Positions 9,524-18,310 of a stretch of 64,000 nt of DNA are shown piece by piece. Under the pieces are notes generated by a model. It did not search any database and was not told where the DNA came from. It worked only from the letters and a program-made list of their open reading frames with translations. The stretch's first letter is position 1. Every line of letters starts with the position of its first letter. Source of the stretch: Pseudomonas sp. Irchel s3f7 (lineage in GTDB: Bacteria; Pseudomonadota; Gammaproteobacteria; Pseudomonadales; Pseudomonadaceae); the NCBI RefSeq assembly GCF_900187615.1, contig NZ_FYDO01000027.1, forward strand, positions 1 to 64,000. The letters are read 5' to 3'. A program made the position numbers and the translations under genes.

Positions 9524-11527
9524 TCAGAATGTAGTTTTCATCGTCAGGTACACCGCGCCACGATCCTCAGTCGTAGCACCACCACCGGAGAAGGCTGAGT
9601 AGCCACCGGCGTAGCAGGCGTAGTTTTCGTTGCCGCTAAAGGCGTTCGGGGTAGAGCCGTCACCACCGGTTGGGCCGGTACTCACACCACTTTTTTCGCA
9701 CTTGTCGGTCTGGCCGAAGGAGTCCACGTACTTCAGGTCGACAAAGTATTTGTTGTACACAACGGCACCTACGCCGAGGGCATAGGTACCGGTGTCTTTG
9801 GCACCGCCACCGGTGACCGGGGACACGCCATCGAGACCGACGTTGACGGACATCGGTGCGTTGAAGTCAACACCCGGGAACACCTGGTACCAGGTTGGGG
9901 TGAAGTTGACCGCAAGACCCCAGTTGTCACGGGTCGGTGCGTCAATGCCGCGATAGCTGGACTTGCCCTTGTAGAGCGCCTCGTTTTCGCTATCGAGCTT
10001 GAGCAGGTTGCTGTAGTACAGCTCGGCCAGCACAGTCGCCTGGTCGAACATCGGGGTTTTCGGGAAGGTCATCAGACCGTTGAGCGTCCAGTGCAAGGTG
10101 TCGCCGGTGGCGCTCATGCTGTCGCCACGGCTCGGGGCGTCATAGACCACACCGGTGGCGTCCGTACGTGCAGGCAATAGGCCGAGGCCTTTACCCAGAC
10201 CCAGCGGGCTGGTGGTGCTGACGATCGCCGGAATACTGGCCAACGGCATGTTGTGGCGAACGTTCAGGTCCGAACCCACGCTCACCCCGCCCACGTCCTT
10301 GGACAAGCTCAGGCCGGCAATCTTGATGTTGTCGGCATAGGCCAGTTGGTAGGAGGCGGTGCTCAGGGAGTTAAGGGTGTTGACCACTGCAGGCACTTGC
10401 CCGGCCGGACGGGTGCCGTTCGGGTTGGCCGAGGTCAGACCTCGGGCATCCAGATAGGCTTGCGGCAGGATTTCCGACGTTTCGCGGTAGTAAACGCCGA
10501 GGGTGCCATCCAGCCAGGTCGGCGACCATTTGGCCATGATGCCCCAGTCGCCGCTGTCATGCGGCGTCAGGTCCTTACCGCGACGCACGTTGGTCAAACC
10601 GTTGCATGGCGCCAGGCCACAACCCAGCGGGCTGCCCTGAACCCTGCCGTTGGTGTTGCCCAACAGGAACGATTGCGCACCAAAGCCGACCAGATCGGAA
10701 CCACCGTAATAAGTGCCGGCTTCCGGCAGACGCGCAGCATCCCAATTCAGGAAGTACTGGGCACCCACGGTCAATTCCGGATTGACGGTGAACGACATCG
10801 ACAGCTGGTTACGCGGTACAAACAGTTCTTTGGCTTCGGTACCCGGCGACGCGGCCAGTTTGGCCAGGTCGAGCCCGGACTGACCGTAGCTCATCGAATG
10901 CACTGGGTTGAGAATGGTCTCGCCCCAGAACACGTTGTGCTGGCCGGCCTTGGCGCTGAACATCGACTCTTCGCCAACTTCAGTGCTGTAGAACACGAAG
11001 GCGTCGAGGATTTCACCGGAAGGACCGGTGTAGTAACGCGAGGCATAGTTGCTCAGGTGCGAGCTGCCATTGCCGACGTTGTCATTGACGACCCCGGCCA
11101 GGCGTGGATCGTTGGCGACCAGGCCCGAACGTGCATCGTTGCCGTTGACGAACGGGTTGGAATTGGAGCCGACGTTCTCATAGGCCTTGTCGTACCAGCT
11201 GGCGGCGCTGACGCGAAAGCCCATGGCGTTTTTGAAGACCACATCCATCTCGGTCAGCAAGTCGACGCGATTGGTGATGTTGGTCCCGGCCTTGCGGAAG
11301 TTGTAGTCGCCGTCGTTGTTGTTCGGCGTTGCCAACATGCGCTTGTCGGCGCTTTCAGTGCGAACACCGTAGTTGTACTTGATGGTGTTATCCACGCGTA
11401 CGTTCCAGTCCGCGTTGCCCGTATCGATCTCGACCGCATGGGCCGCCGGCACGGTTGCCGCGAGAATGGCCGAAGCCAGCAAGGTATAGCGTGGAGTGGT
11501 GAAGCCGTAACTCTTATTGTTGTGCAT
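9524..11527 (-). CDS. DUF1302 outer-membrane beta-barrel protein
   Basis: A 667-residue protein with an N-terminal signal peptide ending near HAVEIDTG, many alternating aromatic/polar strands and a terminal phenylalanine (VYLTMKTTF), the usual end of an outer-membrane barrel. The N-terminal segment DWNVRVDNTIKYNYGVRTES and the overall size fit DUF1302. GGAG precedes the ATG by 8-9 nt. As first gene of the envelope set it probably provides the outer-membrane channel or binding site for the operon's substrate; the substrate itself cannot be deduced. Confidence 0.9.
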   Translation of the reverse strand: MHNNKSYGFTTPRYTLLASAILAATVPAAHAVEIDTGNADWNVRVDNTIKYNYGVRTESADKRMLATPNNNDGDYNFRKAGTNITNRVDLLTEMDVVFKNAMGFRVSAASWYDKAYENVGSNSNPFVNGNDARSGLVANDPRLAGVVNDNVGNGSSHLSNYASRYYTGPSGEILDAFVFYSTEVGEESMFSAKAGQHNVFWGETILNPVHSMSYGQSGLDLAKLAASPGTEAKELFVPRNQLSMSFTVNPELTVGAQYFLNWDAARLPEAGTYYGGSDLVGFGAQSFLLGNTNGRVQGSPLGCGLAPCNGLTNVRRGKDLTPHDSGDWGIMAKWSPTWLDGTLGVYYRETSEILPQAYLDARGLTSANPNGTRPAGQVPAVVNTLNSLSTASYQLAYADNIKIAGLSLSKDVGGVSVGSDLNVRHNMPLASIPAIVSTTSPLGLGKGLGLLPARTDATGVVYDAPSRGDSMSATGDTLHWTLNGLMTFPKTPMFDQATVLAELYYSNLLKLDSENEALYKGKSSYRGIDAPTRDNWGLAVNFTPTWYQVFPGVDFNAPMSVNVGLDGVSPVTGGGAKDTGTYALGVGAVVYNKYFVDLKYVDSFGQTDKCEKSGVSTGPTGGDGSTPNAFSGNENYACYAGGYSAFSGGGATTEDRGAVYLTMKTTF

Positions 11528-11651
11528 TGCGTTGTCTCCGCCTTTTTGTCTTTGTTTTAAGCGCAGCCGCCCTCGCGCATTCCTCTGCGGGTTTGCGTTT
11601 CCAGGAGTGAGGGCAAATGCCGGTTAGCGTATTGCCAGACCGGTTCCTGTT

Positions 11652-12296
11652 TTAGCTGTCCAACTTGTCTAGCTGCAGGATGAGTGCCTCGGCTTGCTGC
11701 CAATGGCCAAATCCTGCGGCCGGATTCAGGTGCCCGACATCGCCCAGATTGAGCAATTCGGAGCCCCAGCCTTCCGCCATTCGGGTGACGGCAGAAAGAC
11801 TGGCAAGGTGATCATTGGTGCTACCGGCCACGATGCTCGGGAACGGCAGCGGACCTTCAGGAAGAGGATTCCAGCCCTGACTGCGCAGGGTCTCGGAAGA
11901 TGGATAGTTTGACGGCCAGACGGCATCGAGATCCGGTGGCGCGGCCAGCAAGGCGCCTTTGATCGGACGGCTGTAATGCTTCGCCCAATGCGCGACCATC
12001 AGTACGCCGGCGCTGTGGGCGACCAGAATCACCGGCCCGTCGATCTGCTCCAGCTCGTGCTGGATCGCCCGCACACGGGCCATGCAATCGAGTTTGTCGG
12101 TTTCCAGTGGCGGAACACTGCGCACTTTGCTCAGCCTGGCTTCAAGCAACGTCTGCCAATGTTCGGCAACGTGGTCACGCAGACCCGGGACGATCAGAAC
12201 GGTAGCGCCAGTTTGCAGTTTGTCCACGTCAACACCTTCATTTTTTCGGTGACTCGACTGGCTGTTTTCGCCAGAGTCTTTTTGTTGTGTCGACAT
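11652..12296 (-). CDS. Alpha/beta hydrolase, RBBP9/YdeN family
   Basis: A small (about 190-214 residues) serine-hydrolase-like protein. After a low-complexity N-terminus it shows VLIVPGLRDHVAEHWQ, typical of the RBBP9/YdeN group, the nucleophile motif VAHSAGV, an Asp in GSTNDHL and a C-terminal His in GDVGHLN. The ATG at 12296 has no good Shine-Dalgarno; a GTG at 12227 is preceded by AAGG at suitable spacing and begins just before the conserved domain, so the true start may be there. It lies 124 nt upstream of the DUF1302 gene on the same strand and may release or modify the operon's substrate, for example as an esterase. Confidence 0.85.
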   Translation of the reverse strand: MSTQQKDSGENSQSSHRKNEGVDVDKLQTGATVLIVPGLRDHVAEHWQTLLEARLSKVRSVPPLETDKLDCMARVRAIQHELEQIDGPVILVAHSAGVLMVAHWAKHYSRPIKGALLAAPPDLDAVWPSNYPSSETLRSQGWNPLPEGPLPFPSIVAGSTNDHLASLSAVTRMAEGWGSELLNLGDVGHLNPAAGFGHWQQAEALILQLDKLDS

Positions 12297-12583
12297 TAAA
12301 GAGCGCCCAGCCAAGGCGCTTTACATTGGACGTCATGCACTTTTCTTTTGATGACAAATTGTCAGACATTGGGACAAGATAACCACTGGTCGAAAATCCC
12401 CGCAGGTTGGCGCAGGATCACTGTAATCAACGGATGGATCCAAATGACAACTCACAGCGTAGATGATTCGCGACACGGCAACAGGTAAACCACACACAAT
12501 ATGACAACTGTTCAACCGCCTATGCGCTGGATATAGTCGCCACGCTCATGCCAATCGCCATCGGCACCAGGGAAGACTTTCGC

Positions 12584-13621
12584 ATGTCAAAGCTTGTTCG
12601 CGCCGCCGTACTGACCAACTACCTTGAGGTCACCCAATACCTGGGATTCAACCCGCGCGACGTGCTGGCGGCTGTCGGCCTGAGCAGGTCGCAACTGCAG
12701 GCCCCCGAACACCGCATCCACATCGATGCCGCCGTGCGCCTGCTGGAAGAATCGGCGACCGCCAGCGGCTGTCAGACGTTTGGCCTGAGTATGGCCGAGT
12801 CGCGCCAGCTTTCGGATTTCGGCGTGGTCAGCCTGCTGCTCAGCCACCAGCGGACCCTGCGCGATGCCTTGCACGTGGTGAAGCAATACCGGCACTTGAT
12901 GAACGATTCGCTGGCCATTTTCATTGAAGAGGCCGGCAAGATGGTGATCATTCGCGAAGAGGTGGTCACCGATTCGCCGATGCCCAGCCGCCAGGCCACG
13001 GAGCTGGCCATCGGCGTGTTGTTCCGCTTGTGCTCCGCCCTGCTCGGCTCGCACTGGCACCCCTACAGCGTCAACTTCATGCACCAGCCCCCCGACAACC
13101 TGCAACTGCATCGGCGCCTGTTCGGGTGCACCCTGGAGTTCGGTAGCGAGTTCAACGGCATCGTCTGTTCCGACGCCAGCCTCGACATAACCAACCCCAA
13201 TGCCGACCCGACAATGGCCCGCTACGCCCAGAGCTACCTCGACACGCTGCAAGGCAACGAAAACACCTCGATGCTGTTCGAAGTGCGCAAAGCCATCTAC
13301 CTGCTGCTGCCCATGGGACGCGCCACCATCGAACAGGTCGCCCAAAGCCAGGGCATGAACGTGCGGACCCTGCAACGTCGCCTCAAGGACGACGGCTGCG
13401 CCTTCAACGACGTGATCAACGATGTACGTCGCGACCTGGTGCTGCGTTATCTGGACAACCCGGCCTACTCGCTCAGCCGCATCGCCGACATGCTTGGGTA
13501 TTCCATGGCGAGTTCGTTTACGCGGTGGTTCATCAGCCAGTTCGGCATGCCGCCGGCGGCGTGGCGCAATTCGCAAAAACTGGCGGGCGGAAAATCCCCG
13601 AGCGACGCCAAAGACACCTGA
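12584..13621 (+). CDS. AraC-family transcriptional regulator (OruR/ArgR-like architecture)
   Basis: A 345-residue regulator with the N-terminal arabinose-binding-type domain (AraC_binding_2/PF12625 group) and a C-terminal AraC HTH (about residues 245-335, with LSRIADMLGYSMASSFTRWF as second helix-turn-helix). GGAAG lies 8 nt before the ATG at 12584, which favours it over the upstream in-frame ATG at 12548. It is divergent from the hydrolase/DUF1302 operon across ~290 bp, so it is the obvious candidate regulator for that operon. The effector is unknown, but regulators of this type often sense amino acids or fatty-acid-like molecules. Confidence 0.9.
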   Translation: MSKLVRAAVLTNYLEVTQYLGFNPRDVLAAVGLSRSQLQAPEHRIHIDAAVRLLEESATASGCQTFGLSMAESRQLSDFGVVSLLLSHQRTLRDALHVVKQYRHLMNDSLAIFIEEAGKMVIIREEVVTDSPMPSRQATELAIGVLFRLCSALLGSHWHPYSVNFMHQPPDNLQLHRRLFGCTLEFGSEFNGIVCSDASLDITNPNADPTMARYAQSYLDTLQGNENTSMLFEVRKAIYLLLPMGRATIEQVAQSQGMNVRTLQRRLKDDGCAFNDVINDVRRDLVLRYLDNPAYSLSRIADMLGYSMASSFTRWFISQFGMPPAAWRNSQKLAGGKSPSDAKDT

Positions 13622-13630
13622 TCGCCAGGC

Positions 13631-13664
13631 AAAAAAAAACGGCGACTGCTGGTACAGTCGCCGT
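13631..13664 (-). terminator. Intrinsic terminator after yeiH-like gene
   Basis: Stem ACGGCGACTG/CAGTCGCCGT around a 6-nt loop (13639-13664). Reading the minus strand, it is followed by a run of nine T residues (13631-13639). It ends the minus-strand operon whose last gene stops at 13757. Confidence 0.9.
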
Positions 13665-13756
13665 GAAAGACCGGTGTTTGTGACACCGGACTGGAGCCCC
13701 ACAGCATGAGGAGTCGACGCCGTAGGACCCTGCCATAACACATTTGAATCGCTTGC

Positions 13757-14767
13757 TTAGAGTCCCCAGCGCAACAGCAACAGCACCAGCACAACCAGGA
13801 ACACCGTCTCTCCCACCATCAGCAGGATCGGCTTGATACCGACGGCGGCGAGCTCTTTGAGCCGGGTTTTCATGCCCAGGGCACTGATGGAAATCACCAG
13901 GCACCAGCGCGACAATTCGTTGACCGAACCCTGCACCGCCGGGGCGATCCAGCCGGTGCTGTTGATGCACGCCAGAATCAGGAAGCCGACGGCAAACCAC
14001 GGCAGCAGCGGCGGACGCTTACCGCTCGTGTCCGCGCCTTGCATGCGGGTGATCATGGCGGCGGTGACGATCACCGGCAGCAGCATGGCAACACGCATCA
14101 GCTTGACCACGGTGGCGGTGTCGCCGGTCTCGGTGGACATGCTGTAACCGGCGCCGACCACCTGGGCCACGTCGTGGATCGTGGCGCCGAGGAACACGCC
14201 CGCGACCTGCGGCGACAACTCAAGCCAGTTGGCGATCATCGGGTAGACGATCATCGCCATGGTCGACAATGCCGACACGCCAATCACCGTGAACAGCGTG
14301 GCGCGCTCTTTCTGCGGATGGTTCGGCAGCGCCGCTGCCAGTGCCAGGGCCGCCGAGGCGCCACAGATGGCCGTCGCGCCACCGGTGAGCATACCGAACA
14401 GACGCTGGAAGCCCAGGGCCTTGGCGGCGATCACAGACACGCTGATGGTCACTACCACCAGGATCACCACCAGTGCAATCGGCTTCCAACCCAGCGCCGC
14501 CATCTGTTCCAGGGTAATGCGCATGCCCAGCAACGCTACGCCGATGCGCAGCACCGTGCGGGCGGTGAACTCGACACCGGCCTTGCAGGGGCCGTCATCG
14601 GCCAGAAAATTCAGGGCCATGCCCAGCAACAAGGCAAACAGCATGACCGGCGCACCGTAGTGCTCGGACAAGAACGACGCCGCGGCCGCGACAATCAGAC
14701 TGACGATAAACCCCGGGGCCAATTCGCGGGTGCGGCTTTGGATGCGGGAGAGAGCTAAAGCGCTCAT
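13757..14767 (-). CDS. YeiH family putative sulfate/sulfite exporter
   Basis: A 336-residue polytopic membrane protein of the UPF0324/YeiH (PF03601) family, with about ten hydrophobic segments and the characteristic GGATAICGASAALALAAALP and GATIHDVAQVVGAG motifs. The family is annotated as putative sulfate or sulfite exporters; transport evidence is limited. Its start overlaps the stop of the Rieske gene by 4 nt, which couples it to the oxidative cluster upstream. If the TauD-like enzyme in the cluster cleaves a sulfonate, this would be a logical sulfite/sulfate exit route, but that is inference. Confidence 0.88.
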   Translation of the reverse strand: MSALALSRIQSRTRELAPGFIVSLIVAAAASFLSEHYGAPVMLFALLLGMALNFLADDGPCKAGVEFTARTVLRIGVALLGMRITLEQMAALGWKPIALVVILVVVTISVSVIAAKALGFQRLFGMLTGGATAICGASAALALAAALPNHPQKERATLFTVIGVSALSTMAMIVYPMIANWLELSPQVAGVFLGATIHDVAQVVGAGYSMSTETGDTATVVKLMRVAMLLPVIVTAAMITRMQGADTSGKRPPLLPWFAVGFLILACINSTGWIAPAVQGSVNELSRWCLVISISALGMKTRLKELAAVGIKPILLMVGETVFLVVLVLLLLRWGL

Positions 14768-15090
14768 GGCGCGGACTCCTCGGTAGCGATGACGATAAAC
14801 GCCTGGCCGTCGATGATCTCGACCGGGTAGTTATTGATTTTGACCTGCTTGGAATTGAGCAGGTAACCGCTGTGCAAATCGAAGCGCAGCCCATGGGCCA
14901 GGCATTGAATCACCCGCCCTTCAAGGCGCCCGCCGCAGAGCGAAGAGCCCTGATGCGGACAGCTGTCGTCGATGGCATACAACTGCCCGTCGACGTTGAA
15001 CAGTGCCAGGCTTTTATCTTCGAACTCGAACAGCGCCCGACCGCCGGCCTGCGGGTGCTTGCCGGCAGGTACGGGAATGCGCCGGGTCAT
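14764..15090 (-). CDS. Rieske [2Fe-2S] ferredoxin-like protein
   Basis: A 108-residue soluble Rieske protein. The two cluster-binding motifs are DSCPHQG (Cys-X-His) near residue 44 and CLAHGLRFD (Cys-X2-His) near residue 63, the standard CXH...CX2H ligand set. Size fits a stand-alone ferredoxin that delivers electrons to an oxygenase, or a nitrite-reductase-small-subunit-like protein. It overlaps both neighbours by 4 nt. No Rieske oxygenase large subunit is in the window; possible electron acceptors are unknown. Confidence 0.9.
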   Translation of the reverse strand: MTRRIPVPAGKHPQAGGRALFEFEDKSLALFNVDGQLYAIDDSCPHQGSSLCGGRLEGRVIQCLAHGLRFDLHSGYLLNSKQVKINNYPVEIIDGQAFIVIATEESAP

Positions 15091-15749
15091 GCCGTCTGCC
15101 GCTCACGGTCACTTTCTTTCAGCGCTTCGCTCATGGCCGCGAGCAATGACTCGGCAGGTTGCGCGCCCACCACCGTCATCCGGCGGTCGAACTGGAAGCT
15201 TGGCACGCCGCTGCTTGCGCCGGGCGCTCCTTCAAATGGCGTGGCGTCGCCCAGCAAGGCGTCGGCTACGTCGTTTACGTCAATGCCGCAATCGCGGGCA
15301 ATGGCGAGCAACGTCTCACCGCAACCCAAATCTTCGCCTTTCTTGAAATACGCGGCGAACAACCGTTCAAGCAACATCTCACGCTGGGCAACGTTGCCCA
15401 GCGTGCTGGCACGCTCGAACAAACGATGGGCGTCAGCGGTGTTGGGCATCGTCGCGATGCGGCTCAGGTCAATCGACAACCCGACCGTCGCAGCGGCCTG
15501 CTGTACCTGGGCCTGACGCATCGCCACCGCATCGGCATTGCCCAGACGCTTGCGATAGAAGTCGGCAAAGGGTTCACCTTGAACCGGCAACTGAGGCAGC
15601 AACTGCACGCCATGCCATACCGTGGTGATCTGCACATCCGGATGGCGACTGCGGAACTGGACCTGTGCATGCTCCAGCTGGCGCTTTCCGATCAGGCACC
15701 AGGGGCAAATAAAATCGAAAAACACATCAATACGTAAACGACGACTCAC
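15087..15749 (-). CDS. DsbA family oxidoreductase (FrnE/HCCA isomerase-like)
   Basis: A 220-residue cytosolic thioredoxin-fold protein. The N-terminal FFDFICPWCLIGKR carries a CPWC active site, and the insertion domain and the GVPSFQFDRR cis-Pro region follow, as in the FrnE/2-hydroxychromene-2-carboxylate isomerase group. There is no signal peptide, so it is not a periplasmic Dsb protein. ATGA-type overlaps join it to the MFS gene before it and the Rieske gene after it. It may act as a glutathione-linked isomerase or disulfide reductase in the cluster's pathway; the exact reaction is not visible. Confidence 0.88.
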   Translation of the reverse strand: MSRRLRIDVFFDFICPWCLIGKRQLEHAQVQFRSRHPDVQITTVWHGVQLLPQLPVQGEPFADFYRKRLGNADAVAMRQAQVQQAAATVGLSIDLSRIATMPNTADAHRLFERASTLGNVAQREMLLERLFAAYFKKGEDLGCGETLLAIARDCGIDVNDVADALLGDATPFEGAPGASSGVPSFQFDRRMTVVGAQPAESLLAAMSEALKESDRERQTA

Positions 15750-17077
15750 AACTTCACCTCTAATCCGGCTTCATTGACGGGGTCAGACACGCTCTGACCC
15801 TGAAGACGGGCAATATCTTTGTGGTAGTGACACTTGGCATAAAAGAACACCGCTGCGGCCGCAAGGCTGACCAGTGGCACCAATTGGAACGCGGCATGCA
15901 AACCGATGAGGTCCGATACCTTGCCCGTGATGTACGGCCCCGGCGCCAGGCCCAGCATGTTGTTGGCCAGGGTCAGCGTAGCGAACGCCGTGCCGTGGAC
16001 CGAGTAATGCGTCAGGTTGGCAACCATGGCGCCGCAAGGGCCGGTGGTGCCCGTGGCAATCAACATGCCCAGGCAGATCAGCACCAGTTGTAAAGGCCCG
16101 GCCGGCAGCGCGAACGCGGCCGATAAAAGCAGACAACTGCCCAGGCAAAAAAAGATGGCCAGGCTGACCTTGCGATCAGGCGAATTCCGGCACAGACGGT
16201 CACTGAGGATGCCGCACAGGATCATCCCTGCACCGCTGCACAGCACGATGATTGCCGCCATGCCGCCAGCCTTGTCGGTGGGCATGTCGTAGTAGCGGTT
16301 CATGTAGCTGGGAATCCACACCATCACGGTGCCGCCAACGAACAACTGCAAGCCACTGGCGATGTAGGTCGACACCACCGAACGGCTGGACCACAGCGTA
16401 CGCAGCGGACGCTTGACCGCCGCTGCGGTTTTGTTCGCAACCTGGGCAGCACGTTGTGGCGCAATACGCGCTTCCTTGACGATGAGCGGGTACAGCACCG
16501 CCAGAAACAGACCAAACAGCGACATACCGGCGAACGACCAGCGCCAGCCCAGCTTGGCGGCAATTGCACCGCCCAGCGCCATGCCCAGCACCGAGCCGAA
16601 CATCCCGCCCGCCATAAAGGCACTGGCCAGGGTTGCCCGCATCTCTTTGGGGAACACCGAGATCACGACGGCGATGCCCACGCTGCCGTAGGCGGCTTCG
16701 CCGACGCCGACCATGAACCGCGCAATGAACATCTGTTGATAATCTTGTGCCAGCGCACAGCCAAGTGTGGCCACGCTCCACAGGAACGCCATCAGCGCCA
16801 GGCTTTTGACCCGGCCGAAACGGTCTGCCAGCAACGACAGGGGAAACGTCAGCAGGCCCACCATCAGGGCAACGATGCCACTGAGCAAACCGAGCTGTCC
16901 GTCGCTCAACGACCACTCACTTTTGAGCAGCGGGAACACCGCGTTCAGTACCTGACGCGACATGTAATCTGAAATCAACAAGCCGAATGTCAATGCAAAG
17001 ACGATCCAGGCATATTGGCGCGCAACGCCGACTCCACCGGAGTCGTCATCGCCAGCGGCGATTGGGTGAAAGGCCAT
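15746..17077 (-). CDS. MFS transporter (anion:cation symporter type)
   Basis: A 443-residue twelve-TM major facilitator. The loop 2-3 motif LADRFGRVKSLA, the segment MSRQVLNAVFPLLKSEWSLS and GVGEAAYGSVG in TM4-5 resemble organic-anion uptake permeases of the ACS/spinster-like groups. GAGGAGG lies just upstream of the ATG. It heads the tightly overlapped MFS, DsbA-like, Rieske, YeiH block and probably imports the organic acid that the BKACE, TauD and quinone oxidoreductase enzymes degrade. Confidence 0.9.
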   Translation of the reverse strand: MAFHPIAAGDDDSGGVGVARQYAWIVFALTFGLLISDYMSRQVLNAVFPLLKSEWSLSDGQLGLLSGIVALMVGLLTFPLSLLADRFGRVKSLALMAFLWSVATLGCALAQDYQQMFIARFMVGVGEAAYGSVGIAVVISVFPKEMRATLASAFMAGGMFGSVLGMALGGAIAAKLGWRWSFAGMSLFGLFLAVLYPLIVKEARIAPQRAAQVANKTAAAVKRPLRTLWSSRSVVSTYIASGLQLFVGGTVMVWIPSYMNRYYDMPTDKAGGMAAIIVLCSGAGMILCGILSDRLCRNSPDRKVSLAIFFCLGSCLLLSAAFALPAGPLQLVLICLGMLIATGTTGPCGAMVANLTHYSVHGTAFATLTLANNMLGLAPGPYITGKVSDLIGLHAAFQLVPLVSLAAAAVFFYAKCHYHKDIARLQGQSVSDPVNEAGLEVKL

Positions 17078-17125
17078 TCAGCCTCCTCAAGAGCTTTGTT
17101 TTATTTTTGTTATCAAGCATGCAGC

Positions 17126-17164
17126 GGTCGGGTAGACGAGTGGTCACGGCCTCTCGTCCCGACC
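17126..17164. other. Hairpin between BKACE and MFS genes
   Basis: GGTCGGGTAGACGAG and CTCTCGTCCCGACC pair across a ~10-nt loop in the 93-nt gap. On the minus strand no T-run follows directly, although the downstream stretch is T/A-rich (AACAAAAATAAAAC). It could attenuate or process the transcript between the two halves of the cluster. Confidence 0.5.
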
Positions 17165-17170
17165 CCTAGG

Positions 17171-18223
17171 TTAACCGCGTTGCGGTACACCTTTCTGCCC
17201 AGCCTTGCGGTTGGGGGCCATGCCGTTGGCCAACAGGGTTTCTTCGATGCTGTCGTACTGCACGCCGATGCGGTAGATCTCGCGGGCTTCTTTGCCGGTG
17301 GCGATTTCACGACCCAGTTCATGGGCAATGCGCACGGTTTGCTGGATCTGTGCAACCGAGCCGAAACGGTCGCCCTTGTGATCAATGATAGTGTCTTCGT
17401 TGCCCACACGCGGGTGCATGCCCATGGCCATCGACATGGTGTTGAACGGCATGACGTTCTTGAGCAGCGATTCGGAGGTCAGCGTGCAACCGTCCGGAGC
17501 GCGGTGGATGAAGTTGAAGAAGTTGAACGGGTTCGGGCCGTCGAAACCGCCGCCGATGCCGATCCAGGTCAGGTTCAGCGGACCTTTGTAAACGCCACGG
17601 CGCACCAGGCGCTCAAGGGTTTCCAGGGCGTGCATGCCGGTCAGCTGGAAGTGTGGCTGGATGCCGTTGCCCATCAGGCGCTTGAGGTGCTCGGCAACCC
17701 AGCCCGGACCTGCCGGTACGGTCATTTCGCTGTAGGCAGCGTGAATCAACGGGTTGTCCAGGGAGGTACCTTTGAGGTACTCCGGGTACAACAACTCCAT
17801 GATGTTCATTTGCGTGGTGTTGATTGCCACGGTGACCTGATCCGGTTTCGGGGTCAGTTCGGCCAGCATGTGACGGGTGTCGTCGGACAGCCACTTGGCC
17901 GCTTCGCCGTCGCTTTCCGGGGCGAAGGAAATCGAACCGCCCACCTGGATAATCATGTCTGGCACGGCTTCACGCACACCGGCGATCAGTTCGTTGAACT
18001 TCGACAGACGCTTGGAGCCCTTGCCGTCCAGTTCACGCACATGCAAGTGCAGCACGGTGGCGCCGGCTTCATAGCATTCAACTGCTTTCTGAACCTGCTC
18101 ATCCATGGTCAACGGGATGTCTTCCGGGAAATCTTCCGGCATCCACTCCGGGCCGTACGGGGCCACGGTAATGACTACCTTATCCATGTTTTCCGGGTGC
18201 AGGGAATCGTCGAAAAATTGCAT
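17171..18223 (-). CDS. BKACE family beta-keto acid cleavage enzyme (DUF849)
   Basis: A 350-residue TIM-barrel enzyme of the BKACE family, which condenses a beta-keto acid with acetyl-CoA to give acetoacetate plus the CoA ester of the shortened acid. The early VVITVAPYG strand, the metal-site motif TVLHLHVRE, GGSISF and the conserved NGIQPHFQLTG and WIGIGGG regions are visible. Length is somewhat above the ~300 of lysine-fermentation Kce, with an N-terminal extension. GGAG precedes the ATG. The partners (TauD dioxygenase, quinone oxidoreductase, MFS) suggest breakdown of an imported organic acid. Substrate is not assignable by eye. Confidence 0.9.
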   Translation of the reverse strand: MQFFDDSLHPENMDKVVITVAPYGPEWMPEDFPEDIPLTMDEQVQKAVECYEAGATVLHLHVRELDGKGSKRLSKFNELIAGVREAVPDMIIQVGGSISFAPESDGEAAKWLSDDTRHMLAELTPKPDQVTVAINTTQMNIMELLYPEYLKGTSLDNPLIHAAYSEMTVPAGPGWVAEHLKRLMGNGIQPHFQLTGMHALETLERLVRRGVYKGPLNLTWIGIGGGFDGPNPFNFFNFIHRAPDGCTLTSESLLKNVMPFNTMSMAMGMHPRVGNEDTIIDHKGDRFGSVAQIQQTVRIAHELGREIATGKEAREIYRIGVQYDSIEETLLANGMAPNRKAGQKGVPQRG

Positions 18224-18246
18224 GGGTTACTCCAGTTCTTATGATT

Positions 18247-18278
18247 GTCCCGCCCACCCGGGGCCATGCCGGGCGGAC
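18247..18278. other. Hairpin between TauD and BKACE genes
   Basis: GTCCCGCCC and GGGCGGAC pair with one bulged C, and an inner CCGG/CCGG helix extends the stem. It lies in the 87-nt gap between two co-directional minus-strand genes and has no T-tract, so it is a candidate processing or stability hairpin. Confidence 0.5.
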
Positions 18279-18310
18279 GTGTTTACGAGTGCGATGCAGG
18301 TGGCGCTCGA

